Origin: Zasmidium citrigriseum
Lineage: Eukaryota; Ascomycota; Dothideomycetes; Mycosphaerellales; Mycosphaerellaceae
DNA: 64,000 nucleotides
Assembly: GCA_002786025.1 (NCBI GenBank)
Contig: NHNW01000013.1
Location: 558,001 to 622,000, forward strand
Reading direction: 5' to 3'
The translations under genes and the position numbers were made by a program. The notes under the pieces were generated by a model. It was not told the origin of the DNA. It made no database searches and saw only the letters and a list, made by a program, of their open reading frames with translations. How positions within the stretch are numbered: the first letter of the stretch is position 1; each line of letters starts with the position of its first letter. Shown here piece after piece: positions 53,536 through 64,000 of this stretch.

Positions 53536-54552
53536 CTAGCTGTGCTCATCGTTGTCGAGGCCTTCTTTGAGCCTTTGCGGTGATTTTTTTTTTGGGCTTT
53601 CTCTCTGCTTCTTGTCGAAAGACTCTGTTTTTGGTCGCTTCCCATTGTCTGCTTTAAGCCGCATCTCAAGATCCAGCGCGCGTTGCACGGACGTGCGGCA
53701 TTCTTCAGAACATCGGTCTTCCCAACCATTTCTGTCCTTGAAATAAGGCGGACAAATGACTCTCGAATCACTCAGGCCGAAGCCAAACAGGCTCCGCAGT
53801 CCGTTGGAGCGTTCCTCTCCTGTGAAAAGTCCTTCCACAGTCAGGTCGACAGCAGTGAGATTATGTAGGGACAGTATCGTGCGAGGTCGTATACACGGGA
53901 TTGACCCCAAATCGCGGTTCAGCAGCAGAGATGTCGTTTGGATCCTTCCAATGAGTTGTCTTTGCTGTGGCAGCAGCGTGCTCGAGACAAAGTAGTCCAC
54001 ATCGTATCCTGAGATAAAGGCAAACGTGTTCTTCGAGTAGGGAAGAAGGGCGGCCCCCCGGTGAACTTGCCGACAGACTCTGAGGAATGACACATCAATT
54101 TTTGACTCTCGATACAAGCGTCGCAGTGGGTGCTCTTCCTCAATTGAAGTCTCATCCGTATCGGAATCGAGGTCCGCGCCTGGCATCGCCTCTGGATAGA
54201 GGCTAAGCATCTCGTGGCACGTTTTGTGACTCTCCTTGTAGGTTGGAAGTGTGTAGTGGTAGCAGCCACGAGCCGGCGCGCATTCTTTGGATCTCGCGTA
54301 GACATCGCTATCCTTCTCGCTTGCCTGACAGACGACGTGTGTGAAGTTGCGGCGAGCATCTGCTTCCACGACCTTTCTCTCCCGGGTTCGATAATATGCT
54401 TGGCTACTGAAAGATCCCCGGTCACCAGGGAAGCAGTAGGAGCTCGCGATGTGGATGGTCTTATTTCCTAAGACCTCGTCGTAGATGTGGTTTCTGACTT
54501 CGGCGGATAGCATGCGGAAGAATGGGACATTCTCATTCTCTTCGTAGCTCAT
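53536..54552 (-). CDS. DUF7730-like protein, paralogue of the neighbouring gene
   Basis: Single exon, 338 aa from MSYEENENVPFFRMLSAEVR. It follows the same plan as its tandem neighbour at 51381-52963: 'FRMLSAEVRNHIYDEVLGNK', then 'THVVCQASEKDSDVYARS', 'VSFLRVCRQVHRGAALLPYS', 'KNTFAFISGYDVDYFVSSTL' and 'GLRSLFGFGLSDSRVICPPY'. Identity is perhaps a quarter to a third by eye, so the duplication is old. It lacks the acidic repeat and instead ends in a basic tail ('KKQRESPKKKSPQRLKEGLD'). Unlike the neighbour it shows no separate first exon. The function is unknown; these proteins are expanded in filamentous ascomycetes. Confidence 0.75.
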   Translation of the reverse strand: MSYEENENVPFFRMLSAEVRNHIYDEVLGNKTIHIASSYCFPGDRGSFSSQAYYRTRERKVVEADARRNFTHVVCQASEKDSDVYARSKECAPARGCYHYTLPTYKESHKTCHEMLSLYPEAMPGADLDSDTDETSIEEEHPLRRLYRESKIDVSFLRVCRQVHRGAALLPYSKNTFAFISGYDVDYFVSSTLLPQQRQLIGRIQTTSLLLNRDLGSIPCIRPRTILSLHNLTAVDLTVEGLFTGEERSNGLRSLFGFGLSDSRVICPPYFKDRNGWEDRCSEECRTSVQRALDLEMRLKADNGKRPKTESFDKKQRESPKKKSPQRLKEGLDNDEHS

Positions 54553-55064
54553 GAAAGATTAGCTGGTGGCCTCGATGGATACGGCATGGCGCATTTACAT
54601 TGCCCTGACCTCCGCCGGCCATTTGTTTGTATTGGTAAGAGCAGTGTTCTTCCTCGACGACATCATACCACTGGTTTTCGTGGTTTTTGATCGTAGTTCT
54701 CGAGTGGCCATGTTCCGCTCGAGATACGATAGAGAAGGTCTCTGGACACGAAGAGCATTGTCAGGAGAGGGACATTGTCAGAGCAAACCTTGTCCGATTT
54801 GACTTTCTTCGGAGCCTTGATCGAGTCCGATGCAAGGAACGTTCATCTCCCCAGGCACCCAGATCGAAGTCAGTCAGCAAACACCCCAAAAGGGCCTTTC
54901 AAAAGCCATGTTGACATCAGCGGTAGCGAAGAACTCTCCTCCAACCTACCTATTCACAATTCAGCAGAAACATCTCCAAAGTTCAGGCACATACATCATT
55001 CATTCCTTTAAAAGCTCTCTGCGCTCAAGCTTTTGGTCTATTCCTAGGTAGTAGGCATCTCACA
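54553..55064. other. Intergenic, no gene seen
   Basis: Upstream of the DUF7730-like gene and 3' flank of gga; short frames only. Confidence 0.6.
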
Positions 55065-57103
55065 TCAAGGCACACCCAGCCCATTTATCTCGCCCTGCTC
55101 GTTCTGCGCCGCACCGCCAACCGAGTAACTCGCACGCCAGCGCATCTTGACCGAAGTACCTTTACCCCTGTCGACGCCCTGAAGTCGTATCGTCTGCGTG
55201 ATGCCGTTTTGCTGGTTCGGTGAGAGACTTCGTCCGGATTGGGGTTCGAGTTTGAGAGTATATCCCTAGCACTAATGTTAGTAGCCGTACGGTGTTTTGA
55301 TGCCAGCATGCGTACCTTCGTGACAGCAAGCTGGAAAGTCAGGTCGTTGATCGGCTGCGCTGTGGAGTTGGATATCCGGCTCTGAAGCGTTATTTCCGAA
55401 TCGCTAGATCGAGTGACTGTGAAAACGGTTTTGATAGATCTGCTGGTCACAGTGAGTTCTGTGGGTTGGTCTGGCAGTGCCGAACTGAACTCCCACTCAT
55501 CATCCTGGGCAGCCGGAGCCGGTGCCGGTGCAGGAGCGCTGGTGTTGCCCATGCCAAGGAGGTCCACCGGCTGCGAACTAGGTGGCGCGGGAGATCGCGA
55601 CTGCATGTGCTGGAATGGCGACGCTTGCCTCGGAGGTGTGTTGAGTGCAGCAAAGGGATCTGATTTCTTGGCCTGGTGTTGTGGCTGTTGCGGGAGAGGT
55701 GTCGCTGGCTTTGAAGGGGGCTGGGAACTGGAAGCTTGTAATGATCCGAGGAGATTTGGGCTCGGTTGTGACATCGCAGGAGAGGCCTTCGGTTGGGTGT
55801 TGAAAATCGAGTTCGACGCCATCTGTGGTTGCTGGAACTGTGCCATGATGTTCGCGTTGCCGTTCGAAGATCCAAGTGAAATGCCGCCACCAGGGCCATA
55901 GTTGCCGTCGCCCAGATTAAGACCCAGTAGGTCATCTTCCAGGGCATTGCCTTTCGCTTTCGGTTCGCTGGGTTGAGCAGAAGATGCAGCAGCTGGCGCG
56001 CCTTGCTCAGCAGGACCTGGCTCCTCGGGCCCACCAAAATCGATTAATGACAGCTCGTTGTCCGGTCCCTTCTTGACACCAGCTCCACTCACACCCAGCG
56101 TGCCCTTCGGAATCGCATTCGCGGCTTCAATATCTCCCTTCTTCATCAACTTGTACCGCTCTATCGTCCTGTGAATCGAATCGTTGATCTCAAAAAGCTT
56201 CGCAACAGCCTCTGTGTCGTCGCTCTCCTCCTCGCACATTCTCTGGATCTTTGGATGTGCACTCGCAAGCGCATTCGCCAGCTCCTCAAAGACATCGCCA
56301 TCCTTGATCTTGTCTCCAGGCTTATACTCCGACATCATCTCCTCCAGCAGCTTGGCCTTCTGCTGAATCTTGCTGACCTCCTCCGCAGCCTTCGCGCGGT
56401 AATCAGTCTTGTTCCGTTGATCATACCCGGCCATGACTTTCATAAGCTTATTCGCCTCCTGCAAATCATGCGGCGTCCCCCTCCGAATCAACTCCTGCAA
56501 CTTCGCACTCTGCGCCGACCGTTCCTCCTGCTCCATCTCCTCAGCACTCTTGAGATTATCACTCGGGTTAAGCACCGCCGCATCCTCTCTGCTGACCTGC
56601 GGGAACTGGTAACCCTTGTAATGCAGCAATCGGTGCATGTCCCTGATGAAGCCCAAGTCCTCCTTGTACTTGCTGGTCTCGCATATCGTGCTCCTCCATT
56701 CCTGAATCAGCTCCAATATCCGGTTCTGCACTCTAGTCGTCCGAATAGGCGGCCGTTCAGGGAAGCGCCGTACAAGCTCATTGAGGAACTCCTTTGTAGA
56801 GATTTGCAAGTGGAAGGGATACCCGCAATTCTTGACACAGATGTCGAGCAGACTGAGGGCGAGCAGGCTGACATTGGGGTTGCGGTGGTTGATGTAGCCG
56901 ACGATTGCGACTGCTGCCTCGCGGGGTGCTCCGCCTTGTTTGGCATTGATCAAATCGGCGATTTCGAGACAGAGCGCCAGGTTTGGCTCGAAGTTCTCGG
57001 GCGAGCAGGCATTCTGGATGTAGCGCTGCAGAGGCGTGGCGGCGGGTTCGGTGGGATATGAGAAACGGTCGCGGGCGGCGTAGCGAGCTGAAGCGGCTTC
57101 CAT
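55065..57103 (-). CDS. gga: GGA-type clathrin adaptor (VHS-GAT-GAE)
   Basis: Minus-strand exons 57103-55316 and 55265-55065, with a 50-nt intron (GTACGC donor, GCTAG end); 662 aa. The VHS domain is near residues 20-150 ('PLQRYIQNACSPENFEPNLA', 'HRNPNVSLLALSLLDICVKN'). The GAT domain lies around 185-300 ('LQELIRRGTPHDLQEANKLM'). A hinge rich in Gln/Ser/Pro carries clathrin-box-like 'DDLLGLNL' and 'VDLLGMG'. The GAE ear is completed only by exon 2 ('GYTLKLEPQSGRSLSPNQQN', 'GKGTSVKMRWRASYSVGG'). GGA proteins bind Arf-GTP, cargo and clathrin to sort proteins from the trans-Golgi to endosomes/vacuole. Start 57103 (MEAASARYAARD) is preferred to an upstream ATG at 57172. It shares a 278-bp divergent promoter region with clpP. 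Confidence 0.93.
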
Positions 57104-57381
57104 GGTGACGATGGAGCGTATATGGGTCTTCCTGCCCCAATGGCGAGGTGCTCGAAGGCAATTGAAGGGCAATCAATCAATAGTAGTTGGACCAATACCG
57201 GCTCCAGGCGTAGAAGGAAATGTGTTGGTAGATGCAAGCTGGTAGCTCGCTGTTGCCCAGCGGCCTTAGAGAGTGACGTTGCTCCACGTGTCGGCTGTTC
57301 CCGCTTGATCCATCAAATCCTAATCAACTCCATTAATCGTTCATTCAACTCATCTCTACCACCTCCCACAGCTCTACCACC
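57104..57381. promoter_or_regulatory. Bidirectional promoter between gga and clpP
   Basis: 278 bp separate two start codons transcribed in opposite directions. No coding sequence; it must hold both core promoters. No TATA box is evident. Confidence 0.6.
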
Positions 57382-58208
57382 ATGGAGACCATCGCCAGAT
57401 CGAGCCTTCGGGCAACGAGACATCACATCCTCCGCCAAACAGCTCGTAGATACGCCCGAACCTTCACCAGCATACCACACTTTCCACCAACCGAGAATGC
57501 TCAGAACAAGCCTCAGAAGCCACCCAGCTCAGCACTCCCCATGCCCTTCGTAACAGAGACCGTAGGCGGTGGATGGCATACATGTAAGCTCCAACAGAAT
57601 TTCGCTTCTCTCTTCTATGTCATACTGATAGACGATATTTAGACGACATCTTCTCCCGCCTCCTAAAAGAACGCATCATCTGCCTCAACGGCGAAGTAGA
57701 AGAAACAACCTCCGCAAGCATAGTCGCCCAACTCCTCTTCCTCGAAGCCGAAAACCCCTCAAAACCCATCTCCCTCTACATAAACTCCCCAGGAGGAAGC
57801 GTAACAGCCGGCCTCGCAATCTACGACACAATGCAATACATCCAGTCCCCCGTATCCACAATCTGCCTCGGGCAAGCAGCATCCATGGGCTCACTCCTCC
57901 TCTGCGGAGGCGCGAAGGGAAAGAGGTACTGTCTCCCGCATAGTAGGATTATGGTGCATCAGGTTAGTGGGGGGTATCATGGCCAAGCGAGCGATATTGC
58001 GATTCATGCGAAGGAGATTTTGAGGGTGAGGGAGAGTTTGAATCGGATTTATCAGAGGCATTTGACAAAGGAGAGGAGTTTGGAGGAGATTGCGGGGGTT
58101 ATGGAAAGGGACTTCTTTATGAGTGCGGAGGAGGCGAGGGAGTGGGGGATTGTGGATGAGGTTTTGGATCGGAGGTCGAAGGAGGGGGAGGATGGGGAGC
58201 AAAGATGA
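57382..58208 (+). CDS. clpP: Mitochondrial ATP-dependent Clp protease proteolytic subunit ClpP
   Basis: Exons 57382-57583 and 57643-58208, with a 59-nt intron (GTAAGC donor, TTTAG end); 255 aa. The first about 50 residues are Arg/Ser-rich and free of acidic residues ([15 protein letters not shown]...), a mitochondrial presequence. The mature protein starts near '[20 protein letters not shown]'. The catalytic triad is visible: Ser148 in '[11 protein letters not shown]', His173 in 'RIMVHQ' and Asp224 in 'MERDFF', with spacing like the bacterial enzyme; the oxyanion-hole Gly lies in 'INSPGGSV'. It forms tetradecamers with ClpX in the mitochondrial matrix and degrades unfolded proteins. ClpP is absent from baker's yeast but present in many filamentous fungi. 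It ends 88 bp from the convergent cystathionine gamma-synthase gene. Confidence 0.95.
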
Positions 58209-58296
58209 AACAAAAGCCAAGATGAGGAAATACTTGTGAGATGGTGAAATTGGACGAGTTGAGTCGCCGGGCGAGGTTCGATCCCGATGTGCCTTG

Positions 58297-60370
58297 CTAT
58301 CTGTTTGGGATGGCATTTAGGGCCGTCTGGAACACCTTCACCAAGGTGTCGGTGTCTTCAAGCCCGACGCTGAAACGCACCAAGCTGGCTTCACAGCCAT
58401 ACTGCGCCGCCCAATCGAGCTCAGCATAATGAGCCAGCAGCACAAACGGCGAACTCAGAGTGAAGTTCGTCCCCAAGCTCGGCCCCTTCTGCGTATCGAG
58501 ACTGTCATAGAAGATGGCGGCATCCTCAACAGTTTGGAACGTCGCGCTAAGCAAACCTCCGTAGCCGCCATCTGGTAGCCGACAAGCATCGTAGAACTCC
58601 CTCGTGGTGTATTTGGGATAATTAACCTGCTTGACTTTCGGATTCGTACGAAGGACGTCGGCAATGGCTTCGGCGTTGTGGTTGATGCGCTTGATCCGAT
58701 CAACGAAGTCTCGACTGTTGCGTTCCAGGTACACGCTGTCTTCTTCGAATTGATTGTCCTCGTATTCGACGGCCAAGACCTGCTTCAAATCGCGGTACCA
58801 CTTCGATCGAGGATTCAGAATCATGGCACCTCCCATGACGTTGCTGTCGCCGCTGAAGATCTTGGTCAGGCTGCTGACCACGATGTCTGCGTGAGGGAGG
58901 ACATGGGTGTTCAAGAAGTTGCCAATTGTCTCGTCGATAACAATAGCGAACTCGTACTTGTTTGCGAGTTTGCGGAGACGCTTGATGTCGGGTGTTTTGA
59001 GTAATGGATTGCCTGGAAACTCGCAATATAGTGCGAGGTATCGCTCGCCTGATTCTAGCCTTCGCTCGAGGTCATCCAAGTCGTCTGCATTGGAATGACC
59101 GTAGAAAATGGCTCCGGGTCCCCACTTCTCTAGAACCTTGAGAGTGTCGACGTATGGGAAGCCGTACATAATGCTCTTCATCTCACCTCTTGCAAGCCTC
59201 AGGGCTCGGTGTGAAGTGAAAATGGCGTTCATGCCGGTTCCGAAGAGGTACACATCATCCACAGTAAACTCAGGCAGATCTCGAGTCCGCTCTCTACTCT
59301 GGTCGACGGGCTCATCAAGCGACTGAGGCAGATCGGTATTCGTGGTCAATGAGCCGGCAATGCGCTTTCGGATGGCGAGCTTTGCTTGAGCGGCAAACTT
59401 CGCTTCCAGGTTGCGTCCAAATCTCTCTTCCACAAATTGGGCCGAATCGAGGACATTGTCGGTGTTGTTAACAGCATCGTGGCCGTTTGGCTGAGTGCCA
59501 TTGCCATTGGTGTGGGTGTGGTCCACTGACGTATGTCTCTGGTAACGCTTTGGTCCCTTCGTCATGCGAGGGGTCTGAGGAGGCGTAAGTGAGCTCTGTT
59601 CGACGAGGATTTTGTCATCGAATGCTCGCTGGCAGAACTCGGCTCGTCGACTCGAAATGCCCTCGCCAGTGTGCTGCCAAAAGGTCTTTGCTGCCGGCCA
59701 GCAGTCTTTGTGGTAGATGACGGCCGATACCTTCGGCAGCACACGGCCTGGCTCTTGGGTGGCAATCTTGGCTGGGTCTGGTATGAAATCTAAGTGACGG
59801 ATTGTTGAAGGATCTGTCTTTGGGTATTGGCTCGCTATGAATTCTTTGCAGCGGATAGCACATCGTGGAGAAGGCATGAGCATAGCAAGCTCCGTCTCCG
59901 GAGAGCCATGTTCAGCTACAATGCTCTGAGCAAGCCATTGAATGGACTTGTGGATGAAGAATCTGGTATGCTTGTCAGCAGCTGCCCGGCATGTGCTCGT
60001 GAAGGATCGGCAAGGTGCAGATGTTGCAATCAGTAGGAACAATTGGTATATTAGAAAACCCTCATTGATGTTCGGGCGTACGTATAGATGTCATCATTGC
60101 AAAGGGGATAGCAGGAAATGGAAGATGTAGAGACTCACCTGGGATAACCGCATTGCATCTTCTTCACAACCCAATCCTCGCCTTCCTCATAGCCAACATT
60201 GGAGAGCCATGTCGGCAGTGAGACGCTGACGGCCTGCGAACAGTTAGCATCTGAATGTTATCAACGGCTCTGGTGATACTGACATGAGGAGTATCGGGCG
60301 GAATGGTCTCGCCCAATGTCTCATTGAAGGGGAGTGGTGTCGGTGCGCCGGGCACTCTGACTCCCGGCAT
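58297..60370 (-). CDS. Cystathionine gamma-synthase (PLP enzyme)
   Basis: Minus-strand exons 60370-60284, 60233-60139 and 59962-58297 (615 aa). The introns are 50 nt (GTCAGT/GCAG) and 176 nt (GTGAGT/CCAG). Exons 1-2 spell '[20 protein letters not shown]' and '[19 protein letters not shown]', running on to '[16 protein letters not shown]', the conserved start of fungal Str2/met-7-type enzymes. A fungal-specific insert with Thr/Asn/Pro-rich sequence precedes the fold-type I PLP domain. Cofactor and active-site parts include '[11 protein letters not shown]', 'FPYVDTL', 'CEFPGNPLL', 'VIDETIGNF' and the PLP-lysine motif '[12 protein letters not shown]'. '[13 protein letters not shown]' closes the domain. 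It condenses O-acylhomoserine with cysteine in transsulfuration towards methionine. It diverges from the Utp22 gene. Confidence 0.92.
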
Positions 60371-60699
60371 CTCGAAAACTTTTTCAGCAGTCAGTAGCAG
60401 CGGCGAATGGCTTCAGCAAAGTGTCCTTTTCGAGAGACCAATCTGGATGATATCGTAGGTGAGAGGCAGATAGAGTCACGGAGACCGGACGATGTCGGGG
60501 AGTCAGAACCAGAGTCAGAGTGAAGTGCCGGTGGATTCGTTTTCCAGTCGCGGCTTCCCAGCCCGGTATCGATAGCGACATCCCTGTCGTTGTCGCGTGC
60601 AATTTAGAGTTTGCGCCAGAAAGCTTGGCGGGGAAACAGCTCTGGAGATTTTCAGAGGCGAGCCCTCGACGCTGTCGCAAACCACATACCATTTTCAGA
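60371..60699. promoter_or_regulatory. Divergent promoter between cystathionine gamma-synthase and utp22
   Basis: About 330 bp between two oppositely transcribed genes; no coding sequence of its own. Confidence 0.55.
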
Positions 60700-63600
60700 A
60701 TGGCCCCACCAGCTAGCAAAAGAAGGAAGACAGACCATGTGTCATCCAGTGAAGAAGATGACGAGGCCTCTTTCGCATCCTTCGGGGAGAACGATTCTGG
60801 CGATGGAGATAGCGACGATGGAATGAATGGAGCTTCTGCAGAAGGGATGGAAGGTGATGATGAGGCGGGATCGGAAGATGAAGGTGAAGATGATGAAGGT
60901 GAAGATGGAGGAGAACAATCCCAAGCCAAGGCAGGTGCCACGAAATCAGATACCAACACCTCGAATTCGAACGCGAAGGCGACGAAACCTGCCAAACCCT
61001 CCCAACCAAGCGTCAGCGCGCTCGCAAATGGATCCTTCAAGAGCAATGTCTGCAAGCTGCAGGTGGATGAACTGCTGGGACAGATTCGTCCAAGGCATGG
61101 GAAGCGTGAGGTCGCGGCAGAAACTGCTCTCCATACCCTCAAGAAATCCATTGAGCAAATACAACCTCGCGGGCCGTTTGCCTTGAACGAAGCTGAGCGC
61201 GATCTGATCAAGGATAAGGTCGCTGTCCCGTTCCCAAATCCTCGACCTCCGAAAGACGCAAAGTACAAGTTCGCGTACACCAAGCCGACCAACATCAACG
61301 TTGTCGGTAGCTATGCCTTGAAAACTGCCAGTAGATCGAAAGAGGTGCTAGAAATTGACATGGTCGTCACCATGCCGGGCTCTTTATTCGAAGAGAAAGA
61401 CTACTTGAACCATCGATACTTCTACAAGAGAGCATACTATTTGGCCTGTATTGCTGCTGGACTCAAGCCTTCACTGGACAAGGAACATTCCCTCAAGTTC
61501 AAACGCTTCCACGACAATCCGCTCAAGCCTATTCTGGTGCTGAAGCCGGCAGAACGAGCTCCAAACCCCGTTGATCAAGCACCAACGCCGAAATGGTGCA
61601 TCAACATCATTCCTTGTGTGAGCGAATCACAGTTCTCAGCAGACAAGCTCAGGCCAGAGAAGAATTGCGTGCGTAACCAGGACGAACAAGATGCCACGCC
61701 GTCGCCAACGCCGTTTTACAATTCATCGCTTCGGTCGGACACGCTCATGACCCCGTATCTGAAGCTACTTCACTCAGCTTCGAAAAGCTGCGAATCTTTC
61801 ATCGATGCCTGCCTCCTGGGCGCAACATGGCTACGACAGCGTGGTTTTCAGTCGTCGATGGATGCTGGTGGCTTTGGCAACTTTGAATGGAACGCATGGA
61901 TGGCTCTCTGCTTACAAGGCGGCGGACCCAACGGAAAGCCACTGTTGAGTGAGGGCTACAGCAGCTACCAGCTGTTCAAGGCGACGTTGCAACTTCTGGC
62001 CATGAAGGATTTTGCGAAGCAGCCCATGGTATTTGGGGACAGTCAGCCTGACGTGAAGGTTGCTGGAGATGGAACGCCTCTGGTTTGGGACTCTATTAGG
62101 AACCACAATCTGCTATTCGAGGTGACTCTGCCTGCATACAAGTTCTTGAGACACGAGGCAAGGACCACCATCACCGCTCTCGGAGATCAACTGTTCGACA
62201 GCTTCGACGCAACCTTCATTCTACGAGTCCACGAAACCCTCTACCGCTACGACTCCCTGGTAGAAGTCCCGGAGAAAGCACTCTTTGCTGGACAAGATTC
62301 GAGAGAGCGCTCGACTGAGCTTTACAGTGTGCTGAAGCAAGGCTTGGGTGATCGCGCAACGCAGATCAATGTTTTGAGAAAACCTCTGGACGATTGGGCT
62401 TTGGGTTCATCACAGCCAAGACAAGGCACCAAGGGTAACGTGTCGATCGGAATCATGGTGAATCCGGATACCGTGAAGCGCACGGTGGACCATGGGCCAT
62501 CTGCTGAAACCAAAGCAGAGGCTGCCGCTTTCCGCAAATTCTGGGGCGACAAGTCGGAGCTTCGTCGATTCAAGGATGGAAGCATTCTTGAGAGCTTGGT
62601 ATGGGCTTCTCCAGAGAGTGGCATGTCTGTACTTGAGCAGATCGTCCGATATCTCCTCGGTCACCATTTCGGGCTGGTCGCTATGGATGATATCACTTTC
62701 TTCGGGGGTGATTTTGCAAAGCTGGTCCGAGGAGCTGGCGATCGGACTCCCTTCGAACCTTTGATGGCGCGATACAAGGAGTTTGAAAACGACATTCGTG
62801 GATTGCACGATTTGCCACTTTCTATCAGGCAGATCATGCCGGCGGACCCTCAGCTGCGATTTGCGTCCATCAAAGCACCGCAACACGGCAAGCTTGCACA
62901 GCGACCTGTTCCGGCGAATGTGACAATACAATTCGAGGGGTCTTCTCGCTGGCCGGATGATCTCGTCGCCATACAACGCACCAAGATCGCTTTCCTGCTG
63001 AAGATCAATGACCTCATGCAAGACGCTGTAGATAATGTAACGACCCGAATCGGACTGGAGAATGAAGGCCAGGACGTACTGAATCAGGCATACCTTGATG
63101 TGTCGTACGATTCGGAGGCCACATTCAGATTACGCATATACCACGACCGCGAACAGACGCTCTTCGAACGAAAGCTCAAAGACAAGACGGCGGATCCAAA
63201 GTCTCGCGAGATTGCAGCGACTGGCCTGGCGAAATACAAGCGAGACTTTGTGAAGGCTCCAGCTCACACGCAAGCAGTCTCACGGCTCTGTACCCGACAT
63301 GCGGCTTTGAGTGGTGTCATCAGACTTACGAAGAAGTGGTTCGCTTCACACCTGCTGTCGAACCACATCGCAGACGAAGTCATCGAACTGCTCGTAATTC
63401 GAACATTCACGCAGCCATGGCCCTGGCAGACGCCCTCAAGTGTACAAAGTGGTTTCTTGAGAACACTCTTCTGGATCTCTCGATGGGACTGGCGCGCCGA
63501 TCCTCTGATCGTAGACCTGTCAGCGAGCGGCGAGCTCAAGCAGCCAGATGTCCAGGCCATCACGACCAACTTTGAAGCATGGAGGAAACTGGATCCTGCA

Positions 63601-64000
63601 ATGAACAGGGTCGCTCTGTTCGCTGCTTCGAATGTGGACCGCGATGGGAACACCTGGACCGATGGCACTCCTGCGAAGGTTGTAGCTGGCCGGATGACTG
63701 CGCTTGCGAAGGCTGCTTGTGCAGAGGTGGCTCAGAAACAGCTCTCACTGGAGGCAGCTTCTCTGTTCTCTTCGCCACTCGAGGATTTCGATTTCGTGCT
63801 CCATCTCAGTTCCGCATTCACTGATGGCAAGACAAAGAAGGCCAGCAATGGCGTTTTCAAGAACCTGGAACTCGAAGCTCTCAACGACACCGACATGATC
63901 GGATACGATCCCATCCGAGAATTTCTGGCCGAGCTGGAGGTGCTGTATGGATCTGCGCTTCTGCTATTCAATGGTGGGACGGAAAGACCTGTCATCGCTG
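60700..64000 (+). CDS. utp22: U3 snoRNP / SSU processome protein Utp22 (Nrap family), 3' partial
   Basis: The frame from ATG 60700 is open to the right edge (1100 codons), without introns or stops; the gene continues beyond the window. The N-terminus MAPPASKRRKTDHVSSSEED leads into a strongly acidic low-complexity tract ('GDDEAGSEDEGEDDEGEDGG'), typical of nucleolar proteins. From about residue 110 the Nrap domains follow: 'VCKLQVDELLGQIRP', 'INVVGSYALKTASRSKEVLE' then 'IDMVVTMP' (nucleotidyltransferase-like fold), 'LLGATWLRQRGF', 'FWGDKSELRRFKDGSILESL', 'FEGSSRWPDDLVAIQRTKIA' and 'LTKKWFASHLL'. In yeast, Utp22 joins Rrp7 and CK2 in the UTP-C complex for 18S rRNA maturation in the nucleolus. 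Metazoan NRAP is about the same size, so roughly 50-100 residues are missing. Confidence 0.95.
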   Translation, partial: MAPPASKRRKTDHVSSSEEDDEASFASFGENDSGDGDSDDGMNGASAEGMEGDDEAGSEDEGEDDEGEDGGEQSQAKAGATKSDTNTSNSNAKATKPAKPSQPSVSALANGSFKSNVCKLQVDELLGQIRPRHGKREVAAETALHTLKKSIEQIQPRGPFALNEAERDLIKDKVAVPFPNPRPPKDAKYKFAYTKPTNINVVGSYALKTASRSKEVLEIDMVVTMPGSLFEEKDYLNHRYFYKRAYYLACIAAGLKPSLDKEHSLKFKRFHDNPLKPILVLKPAERAPNPVDQAPTPKWCINIIPCVSESQFSADKLRPEKNCVRNQDEQDATPSPTPFYNSSLRSDTLMTPYLKLLHSASKSCESFIDACLLGATWLRQRGFQSSMDAGGFGNFEWNAWMALCLQGGGPNGKPLLSEGYSSYQLFKATLQLLAMKDFAKQPMVFGDSQPDVKVAGDGTPLVWDSIRNHNLLFEVTLPAYKFLRHEARTTITALGDQLFDSFDATFILRVHETLYRYDSLVEVPEKALFAGQDSRERSTELYSVLKQGLGDRATQINVLRKPLDDWALGSSQPRQGTKGNVSIGIMVNPDTVKRTVDHGPSAETKAEAAAFRKFWGDKSELRRFKDGSILESLVWASPESGMSVLEQIVRYLLGHHFGLVAMDDITFFGGDFAKLVRGAGDRTPFEPLMARYKEFENDIRGLHDLPLSIRQIMPADPQLRFASIKAPQHGKLAQRPVPANVTIQFEGSSRWPDDLVAIQRTKIAFLLKINDLMQDAVDNVTTRIGLENEGQDVLNQAYLDVSYDSEATFRLRIYHDREQTLFERKLKDKTADPKSREIAATGLAKYKRDFVKAPAHTQAVSRLCTRHAALSGVIRLTKKWFASHLLSNHIADEVIELLVIRTFTQPWPWQTPSSVQSGFLRTLFWISRWDWRADPLIVDLSASGELKQPDVQAITTNFEAWRKLDPAMNRVALFAASNVDRDGNTWTDGTPAKVVAGRMTALAKAACAEVAQKQLSLEAASLFSSPLEDFDFVLHLSSAFTDGKTKKASNGVFKNLELEALNDTDMIGYDPIREFLAELEVLYGSALLLFNGGTERPVIA

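Overview
The window is nuclear DNA of a filamentous ascomycete (Pezizomycotina; Dothideomycetes is my best guess from overall gene content, not proven). The grounds are short introns of about 45-70 nt with GTRNGT-type donors and CTRAC-CAG ends, a HET-domain protein, a bZIP protein with a DUF3425-like C-terminus, small secreted cysteine-rich proteins, GH95 fucosidase, and fungal housekeeping genes (Rrp6, Pkr1, SmD1, Mdm35, Gga, Utp22). About 36 genes are supported. I see no rRNA, convincing tRNA, CRISPR or intact transposon.

Left part (1-15 kb) is accessory in character. It holds a CmcJ/NvfI-type tailoring oxidoreductase cut by the window edge, a HET protein, a SnoaL/NTF2-like protein, a secreted metallopeptidase-like protein without a zinc site, a classical SDR, a lipocalin-like protein, a DFR-like reductase, a methionine-rich GPI-anchor candidate, a secreted type B carboxylesterase and a bZIP/DUF3425 regulator. 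The tailoring-type enzymes look like the flank of a secondary-metabolite locus whose core enzyme, if any, would lie to the left.

Middle part (15-42 kb) mixes conserved and clade-specific genes. It contains a PPxY protein whose reading frame is interrupted by one UAG, uracil-DNA glycosylase, an O-methyltransferase, a 2.6 kb gene-poor stretch, Rrp6, GH95 alpha-L-fucosidase, Mdm35, a three-exon protein of unknown function, Pkr1, SmD1, a basic nuclear protein, a 3.7 kb gene-free stretch and a Gln/Asn/Met-rich putative regulator, then a single-pass membrane protein and an unknown protein.

Right part (42-64 kb) opens with a tandem pair of secreted 8-cysteine proteins (effector candidates), a short ORF and a conserved unknown. 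It continues with an aquaglyceroporin with NPS/NPV pore motifs, an MDR oxidoreductase, a tandem pair of DUF7730-like paralogues, and a housekeeping block: Gga and ClpP (divergent), cystathionine gamma-synthase and Utp22 (divergent; Utp22 runs off the right edge).

The most unusual observations are the UAG inside otherwise continuous coding sequence at 15824, three stop-free introns of length 3n (Rrp6, aquaglyceroporin, short ORF at 44.4 kb) whose retention would insert peptides in frame, the zinc-less metallopeptidase relative, the methionine-rich GPI protein and the tandem cysteine-rich pair. All splice sites were read by eye from consensus and frame continuity; no database search was possible.
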